From the NCBI GenBank assembly GCA_964402505.1, contig CAYOCP010000001.1:62001-126000 (forward strand): a stretch of 64,000 bases of DNA, given 5' to 3'. The first letter of the stretch is position 1, and each line of letters begins with the position of its first letter. Positions 16,614 to 27,385 of the stretch are shown here, piece after piece. Position numbers and translations under genes: made by a program. The notes beneath the pieces were generated by a model, which had not been told where the DNA came from, did not search any database, and saw only the letters and a list, made by a program, of their open reading frames with translations. Origin of the DNA: SLRI01 sp964402505. Its GTDB lineage: Bacteria; Pseudomonadota; Alphaproteobacteria; Geminicoccales; Geminicoccaceae.

Positions 16614-18092
16614 ATGGCAGCGGTGATGGCGGCGCCTGCGGGCCGGGTCGGCAGCGCCTATGACGAGGACGTGATCCGGCTGTTCACGCTGGCGACGGTC
16701 TTCTGGGGGGTGGTCGGCTTTCTCGTCGGCGTGCTGATCGCCTTCCAGCTCGCCTATCCCTGGCTCAACCTCGATCTCGAGTGGACCAGCTTCGGGCGGC
16801 TGCGGCAATTGCACACATCGGCCGTCATCTTCGCCTTCGGCGGCAACGCGCTGCTCGGCACCTCGCTCTACGTGGTCCAGCGGACCTGCCGGGCCAGCCT
16901 CTTCGGCGGGCCGATGCTGGCGAGCTTTCTCTTCTGGGGCTACCAGCTCTTCATCGTGCTCGCCGCCACCGGCTACGTCATGGGCATCACCCAGAGCCGG
17001 GAGTACGCGGAGCCGGAATGGTACGTGGACCTCTGGCTCACGGTGGTCTGGGTCACCTATCTCGTGATCTTCATGGGCACGCTGCTCCGGCGCCGCGAAT
17101 CGCACATCTACGTCGCCAACTGGTTCTATCTCGCCTTCATCATCACCATCGCGATGCTGCACATCGTCAACAACCTGGCGGTGCCGGTCTCGGTCTTCGG
17201 GACCAAGAGCTACTCGCTCTTCGCCGGCGTGCAGGATGCGCTGACGCAGTGGTGGTACGGCCACAACGCGGTCGGCTTCTTCCTCACCGCCGGCTTCCTC
17301 GGCATGATGTACTATTTCGTGCCGAAGCAGGCGAACCGTCCGGTCTACTCCTACCGTCTCTCGATCATCCACTTCTGGGCGCTGATCTTCCTCTACATCT
17401 GGGCGGGTCCGCATCATCTGCACTACACGGCCCTGCCCGACTGGGCGCAGGTGCTCGGCATGACGTTCTCGGTCATGCTCTGGATGCCGTCCTGGGGCGG
17501 CATGATCAACGGCCTGATGACCCTCTCCGGCGCCTGGGACAAGCTGCGCACCGATCCGGTGCTGCGCTTTCTCGTGGTCTCCGTCGCCTTCTACGGCATG
17601 AGCACGTTCGAGGGGCCGCTCATGTCGATCCGCCAGGTCAACGCGCTCTCGCACTACACCGACTGGACCGTCGGGCACGTGCATTCGGGGGCTCTGGGCT
17701 GGGTCGCCTTCGTCAGCTTCGGCGCCGTCTACTATCTGGTGCCGCGGCTCTGGCGGGCCGAGCGGCTCTATTCGCTGCGCCTCGTCGAGTGGCACTTCTG
17801 GATCGCGACGCTCGGCATCGTCCTCTACATCACCTCGATGTGGGTGTCGGGCATCATGCAGGGCCTGATGTGGCGCTCCTATGACAGCCTCGGCTTTCTC
17901 CAGTACTCGTTCATCGAGACGGTGGCGGCCATGCACCCCTATTACGTGATCCGCGCCTTCGGCGGCGTGCTGTTCCTCTGCGGTGCGCTCATCATGGTCT
18001 ACAACCTGATCCGGACCATGCGTCGCGAGATGAGGGTCGAGGAGGAGCCCGGCCGGGTCGTGGCGGCGCCGCTGCCGGCGCCGGCCGAGTAG
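16614..18092 (+). CDS. ccoN: cbb3-type cytochrome c oxidase subunit I
   Basis: A 492-residue catalytic subunit with about 12 membrane helices, reducing oxygen to water with heme b, heme b3 and CuB. Ligand regions are visible: QLHTSAVIFAFGGNA (low-spin heme), WWYGHNAVGFFLTAGF (CuB histidine), YSYRLSIIHFW with the tyrosine thought to be cross-linked, WAGPHHLHYTALPDW (paired CuB histidines), and TVGHVHSGALGW (heme histidines). The ATG has GGGAG upstream. First gene of ccoNOQP, with the FNR box ahead. It lacks proton-loading D-channel motifs, as expected for C-family oxidases. Confidence 0.98.
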   Translation: MAAVMAAPAGRVGSAYDEDVIRLFTLATVFWGVVGFLVGVLIAFQLAYPWLNLDLEWTSFGRLRQLHTSAVIFAFGGNALLGTSLYVVQRTCRASLFGGPMLASFLFWGYQLFIVLAATGYVMGITQSREYAEPEWYVDLWLTVVWVTYLVIFMGTLLRRRESHIYVANWFYLAFIITIAMLHIVNNLAVPVSVFGTKSYSLFAGVQDALTQWWYGHNAVGFFLTAGFLGMMYYFVPKQANRPVYSYRLSIIHFWALIFLYIWAGPHHLHYTALPDWAQVLGMTFSVMLWMPSWGGMINGLMTLSGAWDKLRTDPVLRFLVVSVAFYGMSTFEGPLMSIRQVNALSHYTDWTVGHVHSGALGWVAFVSFGAVYYLVPRLWRAERLYSLRLVEWHFWIATLGIVLYITSMWVSGIMQGLMWRSYDSLGFLQYSFIETVAAMHPYYVIRAFGGVLFLCGALIMVYNLIRTMRREMRVEEEPGRVVAAPLPAPAE

Positions 18093-18103
18093 GGAGGGCG
18101 GCG

Positions 18104-18835
18104 ATGAACCTGATCAAGCATCACGGCAAGATCGAGACGCGCGCCTCGGTCCTCGCCATCCTCATCCTGATCACCGTCTCGATCGGCGGGCTCGTCGAGA
18201 TCGTGCCGCTCTTCAAGATCGAATCGACGATCGAGAAGGTGGAGGGGATGCGGCCCTACTCGCCGCTCGAGCAGCTCGGCCGCAACATCTACGTGCGGGA
18301 GGGCTGCTACAACTGCCACAGCCAGATGATCCGCCCGTTCCGCGACGAGGCCGAGCGCTACGGCCACTACAGCCTCGCCGCCGAGAGCATGTACGATCAT
18401 CCCTTCCAGTGGGGCAGCAAGCGGACCGGTCCCGACCTCGCCCGGGTCGGCGGCAAGTACTCGAACGACTGGCACGTGGCGCACATGGTCGATCCGCGCG
18501 CCGTGGTGCCGGAGAGCATCATGCCGGGCTATCGCTTCCTTCTGGACCGCGAGGTGAGGGAGTCCGACATCGCCGACCATCTGCGCACGCTCACGGTCGT
18601 GGGCGTGCCCTATTCCGACGAGATGATCGAGAGCGCGGCCGCCGATCTGCGGGACCAGGCGACGGCCGATGCCGACCACGAGGGCCTGCTCGCCCGCTAT
18701 CCCAAGGCCGTGGTCGGCGATCTCGACGGCCAGCCCGGCCGGGTCAGCGAGATGGACGCGATCGTGGCGTACCTGCAGATCCTCGGGCGGATGGTGGATT
18801 TCACCGACATCCGCACCGAGGACATCCTGCAGTAG
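18104..18835 (+). CDS. ccoO: cbb3-type cytochrome c oxidase subunit II (monoheme c)
   Basis: A 243-residue membrane-anchored cytochrome c that passes electrons from CcoP to CcoN. One N-terminal membrane helix (about 14-38: ASVLAILILITVSIGGLVEI), then the heme c site C68-Y-N-C71-H72 in GCYNCHSQMIRPF, and PESIMPGYRFL as the likely axial methionine region. The segment GQWGSKRTGPDLAR-like sequence (WGSKRTGPDLARVGGKYS) is a family hallmark. It starts 11 bases after ccoN, preceded by GGGAGG. Confidence 0.97.
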   Translation: MNLIKHHGKIETRASVLAILILITVSIGGLVEIVPLFKIESTIEKVEGMRPYSPLEQLGRNIYVREGCYNCHSQMIRPFRDEAERYGHYSLAAESMYDHPFQWGSKRTGPDLARVGGKYSNDWHVAHMVDPRAVVPESIMPGYRFLLDREVRESDIADHLRTLTVVGVPYSDEMIESAAADLRDQATADADHEGLLARYPKAVVGDLDGQPGRVSEMDAIVAYLQILGRMVDFTDIRTEDILQ

Positions 18836-18858
18836 CGGCGCCTCGCGGATCGCGCGCG

Positions 18859-19059
18859 ATGGGCACGCTTCTGGAATGGGCGAACACGCTCTGGGGCCTC
18901 TGGCTGATGCTGATCTTCCTCGGCATCGTCGCCTGGGTCTTCTGGCCGGGTCGGAAGAAGCAGATGGAAGAGCACGCCCGCATCCCGCTCGAGGACACGG
19001 GCGACGACCTGCCCGCCGACCGGCCCGGTGAGAAGGAGAGGACGCATGGCGACCGTTGA
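18859..19059 (+). CDS. ccoQ: cbb3 oxidase small subunit CcoQ (FixQ)
   Basis: A 66-residue single-pass protein in the canonical position between ccoO and ccoP. The membrane helix is TLWGLWLMLIFLGIVAWVFW (about 10-29), followed directly by PGRKKQMEEHARIPLED, the typical CcoQ charged tail. CcoQ stabilises the CcoP interaction with the core complex. The ribosome binding site is weak. Its last 14 bases overlap the start of ccoP in another frame, so the two are probably translationally coupled. Confidence 0.88.
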   Translation: MGTLLEWANTLWGLWLMLIFLGIVAWVFWPGRKKQMEEHARIPLEDTGDDLPADRPGEKERTHGDR

Positions 19060-19915
19060 GAGGGACGAGGTCACCGGGGTCGACACGACCGGCCACGAGT
19101 GGGACGGGATCAAGGAGCTCAACAACCCCCTGCCCCGCTGGTGGCTCTACGTGTTCTACGCCAGCATCGCGTTCTCGGTGCTCTGGTGGATCCTCTTTCC
19201 GGCATGGCCGAGCTCGACCGGCTACACGCCGGGCCTGCTCGGCTCCAATCAGCGCGTGGCGCTGGAGCAGCGGATGGCGGATGCGCGCGCGGCGCAGGCG
19301 GTGTTCCTCGAGCGGATCGCCCAGGCGAGCCCGGCGGAGGTCGCCGATGATCCCGAGCTTCTGCAGTTCGCCATGGCCGGGGGCGAGCGCCACTTCAAGG
19401 ACAATTGCGCGGCCTGCCACGGGCTCGGCGGCGCCGGGCAGCTCCACTACCCTTCGCTCGCCGACGATGCCTGGATCTGGGGCGGGACGCTCGATGCGAT
19501 CCGGCAGACGATCAGGCACGGCATCCGCAACGAGGACGACCCCGACGCGCGGTTCGGCATGATGCCGGCCTTCGGCGCGGACGAGATCCTGAGCCCCGAG
19601 GAGATCGGCCAGGTCGCGCAATACGTGCTGGCGCTCGGCGGCCGGGACCACGACGCCGATCTCGCGGCTTCCGGCAAGGAGGTCTTCGAGATCAACTGTG
19701 CCGCCTGCCACGGCGAGGACGGCAAGGGAATCGAGGAGCTGGGTGCGCCGAACCTGACCGACGCCGTCTGGCTCTACGGCAGCACGCCGGAAGCCATCAC
19801 GGCCCAGATCCGCCGTCCGCAGCACGGGGTCATGCCGCCCTGGGAGGGACGGCTGCCGGAGGAGGTCATCACCATGCTCACCGTCTACGTCCACAATCTG
19901 GGCGGCGGCGAGTAG
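19046..19915 (+). CDS. ccoP: cbb3-type cytochrome c oxidase subunit III (diheme c)
   Basis: A 289-residue diheme cytochrome c that accepts electrons from soluble cytochromes. The N-terminus carries the CcoP signature THEWDGIKELNNPLPRWW-like (HEWDGIKELNNPLPRWW), a membrane helix (about 33-53), then two heme c sites: C121-A-A-C124-H125 and C218-A-A-C221-H222, each followed by an axial-methionine region (FGMMPAFG and HGVMPPWEG). The ATG at 19046 follows GAAGGAG; upstream in-frame ATGs fall inside ccoQ. The 3' end overlaps the convergent MFS gene by 38 bases. Confidence 0.97.
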   Translation: MATVERDEVTGVDTTGHEWDGIKELNNPLPRWWLYVFYASIAFSVLWWILFPAWPSSTGYTPGLLGSNQRVALEQRMADARAAQAVFLERIAQASPAEVADDPELLQFAMAGGERHFKDNCAACHGLGGAGQLHYPSLADDAWIWGGTLDAIRQTIRHGIRNEDDPDARFGMMPAFGADEILSPEEIGQVAQYVLALGGRDHDADLAASGKEVFEINCAACHGEDGKGIEELGAPNLTDAVWLYGSTPEAITAQIRRPQHGVMPPWEGRLPEEVITMLTVYVHNLGGGE

Positions 19916-21095
19916 ACGCGACCTGCCGGCAGGGCTTTCCGAGGGAGCGCGGCACCCGGAGGAGGACGAGGCAGGCGAGGAGCAGAAGCCCGCTCGAGAC
20001 CGCGAGGACGTAGAGGCCGAGGCGCTCGATCGCCAGCGCCATGAGCAGCGGCGCCGCCGCCTGGGCGATGCGCGAGGGCGCGGTGATCAGCCCCTGCCGC
20101 AGCCCGTAGCCCGCGGGCCCGAACAGCACCAGCGGCAGGGTTCCCTTGGCGATGGTGAGAATGCCGTTGCCGGCGCCGTGCAGCAGGGCGAACGGGATCG
20201 CCGCCGGCGAGCCCAGGGCGAGCAGCGCCGCCGCGCCGAGCGGGTGCGCCAGCGTGGCGAGGCGCGCCGAGACCAGCGGGTGGTAGCGGCGCAGCAGGCC
20301 GAACTCGACCAGCCGCGCCGCCACCTGGGCGGGGCCGACGAGGGTCGCGGCGAAGAGCGCCATGGCGGGCGTCAGGCCGGCGGCGAGCAGCAACCCCGGC
20401 AGATGCGCGGCATAGGCCGTGCTGACGAACCAGCTCACGGCGAAGACGAAGGCGAGGGCGATCATGGCGCGGAGCTCCCCCGGCTGCCGGGCGAGCGGCG
20501 GCGTGCCTCGCTCCACCGTCGCCACGGGCTGCGTGCCGCGCGGCACCAGCCAGCGGTTGATCGGCAGGCAGAGGAGGAGGTGGACGAGCGCCCAGAAGAG
20601 GCAGGCGCCACGCCAGCCGACCGACCCCTCGAGCAGGGCACTGACCGGCCAGGCGACGGTGCTGGCGAAGCCGGCGATCAGGGTGATGCCGGTGATGGGT
20701 CCCCTCGCCTCGCTCCCGTAGATGCCGGCGAGGGTGGCGAAGCCGGCCTCGTAGAGGCCCATGGCCATGCCGACGCCGATGACCAGCCAGGCGAGGAGCA
20801 GGAGGACCGGTCCCGAGGCCGCCGCGAGCAGGCCGAGGCCCAGGGCGAAGGTCAGGCTGGAGGCGGCGAGGACCCCACGGCCGCCCAGAAGGTCGATGCG
20901 GCGGCCGACCACGGGCCCGAGCAGGCCCGAGACGAGAAGGGCCACCGAGAACGCGGCGTAGACGAAATCGACGCCCAGGCCGAGCGTCTTCGCCATGGGT
21001 GCCGCGAGGATCGCCGGGAGATAATAGGTCGAGCCGAAGGCCAGGGTCTGCGTCGTCCCGAGCGCCACCACCACCTTGAGCCGTGACGCGCTCAT
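19878..21095 (-). CDS. Major facilitator superfamily transporter
   Basis: A 405-residue protein with about 12 hydrophobic segments. The family loop between helices 2 and 3 reads GPVVGRRIDLLGGRGVL, and GVGMAMGLYEAGFATLAGIYG resembles the region of MFS drug or monocarboxylate carriers. The start at 21095 (MSASRLKVVVALG) removes 32 poorly hydrophobic residues from the longest frame, but no strong ribosome binding site supports any start. Substrate unknown. It is divergent from the VOC gene and overlaps the end of ccoP, with no obvious link to either. Confidence 0.85.
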   Translation of the reverse strand: MSASRLKVVVALGTTQTLAFGSTYYLPAILAAPMAKTLGLGVDFVYAAFSVALLVSGLLGPVVGRRIDLLGGRGVLAASSLTFALGLGLLAAASGPVLLLLAWLVIGVGMAMGLYEAGFATLAGIYGSEARGPITGITLIAGFASTVAWPVSALLEGSVGWRGACLFWALVHLLLCLPINRWLVPRGTQPVATVERGTPPLARQPGELRAMIALAFVFAVSWFVSTAYAAHLPGLLLAAGLTPAMALFAATLVGPAQVAARLVEFGLLRRYHPLVSARLATLAHPLGAAALLALGSPAAIPFALLHGAGNGILTIAKGTLPLVLFGPAGYGLRQGLITAPSRIAQAAAPLLMALAIERLGLYVLAVSSGLLLLACLVLLRVPRSLGKPCRQVASTRRRPDCGRRR

Positions 21096-21178
21096 CGCGG
21101 CGGCACCGTCGCTGGGTGCTGTCGCCCGGCCCTCGATCGCGCTAGATTCGGCGAGGAAGCCTTCAGGGAGGAACGGCC

Positions 21179-21580
21179 ATGAAGCTGGCACGGCTCGATC
21201 ACGTCAACGTCCGCACCAGCCGGCTGCAGCAGATGATCGACTGGTACGGGAAGATCCTGGCCATGGAGCCCGGTCCCCGGCCGGATTTCCCGTTCGGCGG
21301 CGCCTGGCTCTACTGCGACGGCTTGCCCATCGTCCACCTGGTCGAGGTGCGGGAGGAGCCGGCGGCCATCGCCCCGAAGCTCGAGCATTTCGCGATCAGC
21401 GCCACCGGGCTCGACGCCTTCCTGACCCACCTCGAGAAGCACGAAATCGCCTACGAGGTCGGCCGCCCGCCGGGCTTCCCGATCATCCAGGTCAATATCC
21501 ACGACGTGGACCACAACCACATCCACATCGACTTCCCGGCCGACGAGGCAGCGGCGCTGACCGGACGCGGGCTGGCCTGA
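21179..21580 (+). CDS. VOC (glyoxalase/dioxygenase fold) family protein
   Basis: A 133-residue single-domain protein of the vicinal oxygen chelate superfamily, made of two beta-alpha-beta-beta-beta repeats. Candidate metal ligands are the histidine in LDHVNVRT, the glutamate/histidine in KLEHFAIS, and residues in NHIHIDFPA near the C-terminus. Members include glyoxalase I, ring-cleaving dioxygenases and fosfomycin-resistance enzymes; the sequence does not decide among them. GGAGG lies 7 bases upstream of the ATG. Transcribed alone, in the sense of ccoP. Confidence 0.82.
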   Translation: MKLARLDHVNVRTSRLQQMIDWYGKILAMEPGPRPDFPFGGAWLYCDGLPIVHLVEVREEPAAIAPKLEHFAISATGLDAFLTHLEKHEIAYEVGRPPGFPIIQVNIHDVDHNHIHIDFPADEAAALTGRGLA

Positions 21581-21677
21581 TATCCGAGGCGGCAACGGAG
21601 CCGGTTGGAAAAATTTCCGCGCGAAGTTTTTTTAGTGGCACTGCGTAATGTAACATCTTTTTGTTGAGGAGCGCCGC
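21581..21677 (+). promoter_or_regulatory. AT-rich leader upstream of the fic gene
   Basis: A stretch far lower in GC than its surroundings, with A5 and T7 runs (around 21609-21633) and GTAATGTAACATCTTTTT. It probably carries the fic promoter and may mark a transferred segment. No clear -35/-10 pair was assigned. Confidence 0.35.
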
Positions 21678-22841
21678 TTGAGTCGCGAATGCCGTTGGGT
21701 CAGCATGGCAATCGAAGGCGAGCGGGTCAAAGCGGCGATTCCGCCGCCATTGCCGCCCGACCCACCGCTGGAGCTGACGCCGCGTCTCTTCAAGCTCGCC
21801 ATGGAGGCGCAATCGCGACTGAGCGAGCTGAACGGCGCCACGGCCGTCCTGCCGAGCACCGATGTTTTCCTCTGGTCCTATGTCCGCAAGGAGGCCCTGC
21901 TGAGCGCCCAGATCGAGGGCACGCGCGGTTCGCTCTCCGACCTCCTGTTCTTCGAGCTCGACGAAGCGCCCGGCGCACCGCTCGACGATATCCGCGAAGT
22001 GTCGAACTCTGTGAGAGCGCTCGCCCATGCCAGCGACTGGCTCGAGACCCGCCCGATCGGTCTTCGTCTCTTGAAGGAGATGCATGCCATTTTGCTGCGG
22101 AGCGGCCGCGGAGCGAGCAAGGCGCCGGGCGAGTACCGGCGGACCCCCGTTTGGGTGCAAGGGGCTCGACCATCGCTCGCCGAATTCGTGCCGCCACCAT
22201 GGCAGGAGGTGAGTCCATGCATGGACGCACTGGAAAAATGGATCAATGCGAAGGACGACATGCCGGTTCTCCTGAAAGCGGGGCTTGCGCATGTGCAGTT
22301 CGAGACCATCCATCCCTTTCTCGATGGCAATGGCCGGCTCGGCCGGGCTCTCATCATCCTCATTCTGATGAATGCCAAAATTCTCCATGCGCCGACCCTT
22401 TACCTGAGCCTTTATTTCAAAGCTCATCGCGATCAGTATTTCCAGCTTCTGAACGATGTCCGGACGAAGGGTGCCTGAAAGGCATGGCTCGAGTTCTTCC
22501 TTCTGGGCGTCCGGGACACTGCCGGACCCGCCGCCGCCACAGCCCATCGAATGCTGGAGCTCTTCGCTCGCGATCATCAGAAGATCGACCAGGCGGCAAG
22601 CTACGGCAGACGGATCTCGAGCATGCAGCGGGTCTTTCGGGCCATACAACAGCAGGCGATCTTCAAGGCGAACACGGTCACCGCCAATGTTTCCTTGACC
22701 CAACCGGCGGTCGATAACGCGGTTCGCGCGTTGGTCGAGCTGGGTATCGTAGGCGAGATCACGGGTCGAAGGCGCAACCGCATCTACCGATACACCGCGC
22801 TTATGGACTTGCTGAACGAGGGCACGGAGTTGCCCGCTTGA
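21678..22841 (+). pseudogene. Fic/DOC family adenylyltransferase interrupted by one in-frame TGA
   Basis: The frame runs for 387 codons from a TTG start (GAGGA 7 bases upstream), but codon 267 (22476-22478) is TGA; the homologous reading continues without a shift as KAWLEFFLLGVRD. Family members have tryptophan near this point, so a TGG-to-TGA change fits. Before the stop lie the Fic_N region with the inhibitory motif SAQIEG (class II) and the active site HPFLDGNGRLGR at 212-223, which AMPylates target proteins. After it comes a winged-helix domain (RVFRAIQQQAIFKANTVTAN to GRRRNRIYRY). The catalytic half could still be made as a 266-residue protein lacking the DNA-binding half. A sequencing error is the main alternative. 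Confidence 0.85.
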
Positions 22842-22861
22842 TTCGCGATACGCGACGGGCA
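22831..22861. terminator. Nested hairpin between convergent fic and SleB-like genes
   Basis: TGCCCG (22831-22836) pairs with CGGGCA (22856-22861); inside it TCGCG-ATA-CGCGA (22843-22855) forms a second stem. It straddles the fic stop and sits 9 bases before the end of the convergent gene. There is no T-tract on either side, so a factor-independent terminator role is uncertain. Confidence 0.3.
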
Positions 22862-22869
22862 GCCCACGC

Positions 22870-23601
22870 CTACTCCAGCGAGATCCAGCCCGGCTTGAAG
22901 CTCTTCCTGAGCTCGGCGGCGCGGGCTTCGAGGCGGCCGGTTCGGCGCCAGGCCGCGAGCTCGGCCGGGGTCGGAGTGCGGCTGGCGATGCGCGGGCCTT
23001 TCGGATGGAAGAGGCCTTGCGCGTATTGCCGGGCGAGGCTCGGCCTCGATTTGAACAGGCTGCCGATCGAGGGATCGTCGCAGTCGAGCGCCGGTGCCGC
23101 CGGGCGCTCGCCCTTCTGGTAGTGCGTCAGGAAGACGTGGTTGCCGATCCTGGCCGTGCGCTTGAGGCCGGCGAACCAGCCGCAGTGGCGCGGGTCCATG
23201 GCGCGCGGGTTGACGAAGTAGAGCGCACCTTTGGTGCGCGACGACGGCGAGGACACGAGGCGAAAGGCGCGATCGAGGCTCTGGCGCGCCGGGCCGCCGG
23301 CCAGCATGGCGTGGGGATCGAGCGACGCCGGCCGGGCCAGCGCCCGCTTCAGGGCGGGCCATTCGCCGACCGGCTGGAACTGGCGATCCTGGGCGATCAC
23401 GGCGCAGGCCTCGTCGGGAAAGCGCGGATCGGCCGCTCGGTTCCTCACCACCTCGATCACCGCCGCCATCCCGGCCTCGCCTTCGCCCGCGGCCTCGAGC
23501 ACGGCGATCAGCGCCAGGCAGCGCGCCGCCGGCGACGCCGCCCGGGCCGGGTTGGCGAAGGCCGGCAGCATCGCCAGCAGCAGGAGCAGAAGGCAGCGCA
23601 A
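22870..23601 (-). CDS. SleB-like cell wall hydrolase (Hydrolase_2 family)
   Basis: A 243-residue exported protein if the TTG at 23601 is used; GGGAG lies 4-6 bases upstream, and a signal peptide follows at once (RCLLLLLLAMLPAFANPARA). A longer frame starting at 23673 would put 24 polar residues before the signal. The SleB core is EAAGEGEAGMAAVIEVVRNR with the catalytic glutamate early in the motif, then AVIAQDRQFQPVG, and TKGALYFVNPRAMD with GNHVFLTHY. Related enzymes are lytic transglycosylases acting on peptidoglycan. Divergent from the aminotransferase gene; the 177-base gap shows no clear operator. Confidence 0.8.
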   Translation of the reverse strand: MRCLLLLLLAMLPAFANPARAASPAARCLALIAVLEAAGEGEAGMAAVIEVVRNRAADPRFPDEACAVIAQDRQFQPVGEWPALKRALARPASLDPHAMLAGGPARQSLDRAFRLVSSPSSRTKGALYFVNPRAMDPRHCGWFAGLKRTARIGNHVFLTHYQKGERPAAPALDCDDPSIGSLFKSRPSLARQYAQGLFHPKGPRIASRTPTPAELAAWRRTGRLEARAAELRKSFKPGWISLE

Positions 23602-23778
23602 ATCGCTCTCCCCGATCGGCGTTTCCGTGGCGTGATTAAAGGAGTGTTCATCATCCTGCGTCAATCTTCGCACCGCCGCCGCGACCTTCGGGTGCGACCC
23701 TCGCGTTAGGCTTTACGGGGTGTCCTCCGCCACGACACTTCGCTATCTCCTGCCTTTGGACAGCCATTCGAGGAAGGC

Positions 23779-25023
23779 ATGACACCACGCGGACGAATTT
23801 TCCTGGCGACGCCGGGACCCACCAACGTGCCCGACCGGGTGCTGCGCGCGATGCACCGCGCCGCTGAGGACTTCGCCGCCCCCGCCTTCAGCGGCGTCGC
23901 CCGCTCCTGCCTCGACGATCTGGCGAGGGTGTTTCGCACGGAGGGCGAGGTCTTCTGCTTCATCGGCAACGGCCATGCCGCCTGGGAGGTGCCGCTTCTG
24001 AACCTCGTGGAGCCGGGGGACGCGGTCCTGATGCCGGTCTCCGGGCGGTTCTCGCAGAACTGGGCCGACATGGCGGAGAAGCTCGGCCTCGAGGTCGTGC
24101 GGCTGGAGATGGATCGTCGCCTGCCGCTCGATGCCGACCAGATCCGCGAGCGCCTGCGCCACGACCGGGAGCACCGGATCAAGGCGGTGCTGGTCGTGCA
24201 GACCGAGACGGCGACCGCCATCTCCAGCGATATCGAGGCCGTTCGTGGCGCCCTCGACGAGGCACGGCATCCGGCCCTCTTCGTGGTCGACGCCATCGCC
24301 AGCCTCGCCATCGAGCCCTTCGCCATGGACGAGTGGGGCATCGACTGCGCGCTGACCGCCTCGCAGAAGGGCCTGATGGTCGCTCCGGGTCTCTGCTTCG
24401 CCGCCTTCGGCGAGCGGGCGCTCGAGGTGGCCGAACGCTGCCGTCATCCGAGGCGCTATTTCGACATCGGCCTTCGCCGCGGTGCCAAGACCTACGAGTG
24501 GTTTCACGGCACGCCACCCATGCAGCACATCTGGGGCCTGCGCGAGGCGCTGGACATGCTGCTCGAGGAGGGGCTGGACGAGGTGGTGCTCCGCCATCGG
24601 CGTCTGGCCGATGCCGTTCGCGCCTGCGTCGCCCGCTGGGGCGAGGCGGGTGCCCTGAGCTTCCACGCCAGCGACCCGGCGAGCCGGGCGAACGGTGTCA
24701 CCGCGATTCGCACCGCACCCGGCATCGATCCGGACGCCATGCGCCGCTGTGCCCGCGACAGCTATGCCACCGCGCTCGGCGCCGGGCTCGGCGACATGGA
24801 GGGCCAGGCGTTCCGCATCGGCCACATGGGGGATCTCAACGAGCCCATGATCCTCGGCACGCTGGCGAGCGTCGAGCTGGCGATGCGCCGCAACGCCATT
24901 CCGTTCGGCCAGGGTGGCCTTGCGGCGGCGATCGAGAGCCTCGCCCTCGCCGATGCCGGGGTGGAGGCGAAGCCGGCCGCGCCGACCCTGGAGCCGGCCA
25001 GCCTCGGCATCACCATGTCCTGA
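23779..25023 (+). CDS. PLP-dependent aminotransferase, serine-glyoxylate/alanine-glyoxylate type
   Basis: A 414-residue class V aminotransferase. The N-terminal ATPGPTNVPDRVLRAMHR and SGVARSCLDDL are typical of serine--glyoxylate aminotransferases (serine-pathway or photorespiratory type) and of purine-catabolic relatives. The PLP-binding lysine is in TASQKGLM after VDAIASLAIEPFAMDEWGID. Later landmarks are TYEWFHGTPPMQHIWGLREAL and FRIGHMGDLNEPMIL. The probable reaction is serine or alanine plus glyoxylate giving glycine and a keto acid. ATG follows GAGGAAGGC. It stands alone before uvrB. Confidence 0.9.
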   Translation: MTPRGRIFLATPGPTNVPDRVLRAMHRAAEDFAAPAFSGVARSCLDDLARVFRTEGEVFCFIGNGHAAWEVPLLNLVEPGDAVLMPVSGRFSQNWADMAEKLGLEVVRLEMDRRLPLDADQIRERLRHDREHRIKAVLVVQTETATAISSDIEAVRGALDEARHPALFVVDAIASLAIEPFAMDEWGIDCALTASQKGLMVAPGLCFAAFGERALEVAERCRHPRRYFDIGLRRGAKTYEWFHGTPPMQHIWGLREALDMLLEEGLDEVVLRHRRLADAVRACVARWGEAGALSFHASDPASRANGVTAIRTAPGIDPDAMRRCARDSYATALGAGLGDMEGQAFRIGHMGDLNEPMILGTLASVELAMRRNAIPFGQGGLAAAIESLALADAGVEAKPAAPTLEPASLGITMS

Positions 25024-25108
25024 GCGCGGGGGCGACGATTTGCCGAAAGCGCTCTTGAGGTCGGCCTCGCCAGGCGCCATCCTCATGCCATCTCTCGGCC
25101 CCTGCTTC

Positions 25109-25121
25109 CCGTTGCCAACGG
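25109..25121. repeat. Short palindrome just before the uvrB start
   Basis: CCGTTG-C-CAACGG is a perfect 6-bp inverted repeat ending 7 bases before the uvrB ATG, where a ribosome binding site would be expected; none is recognisable. A regulatory hairpin is possible but unproven. The rest of the 105-base gap holds no evident signal. Confidence 0.25.
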
Positions 25122-25128
25122 TGCATCC

Positions 25129-27336
<2,208 letters not shown>

Positions 27337-27385
27337 CGGCGCCCGTCCGGCCTTTTGGCTCCGGCGCTGCTGCAAGAGGGGATCG

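Noticed and set aside
21636..21650. Sigma-54-type promoter at TGGCAC upstream of fic
   Set aside because: The required downstream TTGC/TGC element at the right spacing is absent (AATG instead).
22476..22478. Selenocysteine or programmed readthrough at the Fic TGA
   Set aside because: The position corresponds to a tryptophan outside the active site, and no selenocysteine hairpin was seen after it. A mutation or sequencing error is more likely.
25024..25128. LexA-type SOS box upstream of uvrB
   Set aside because: No GTTC-N7-GTTC or GAAC-N7-GAAC arrangement was found.
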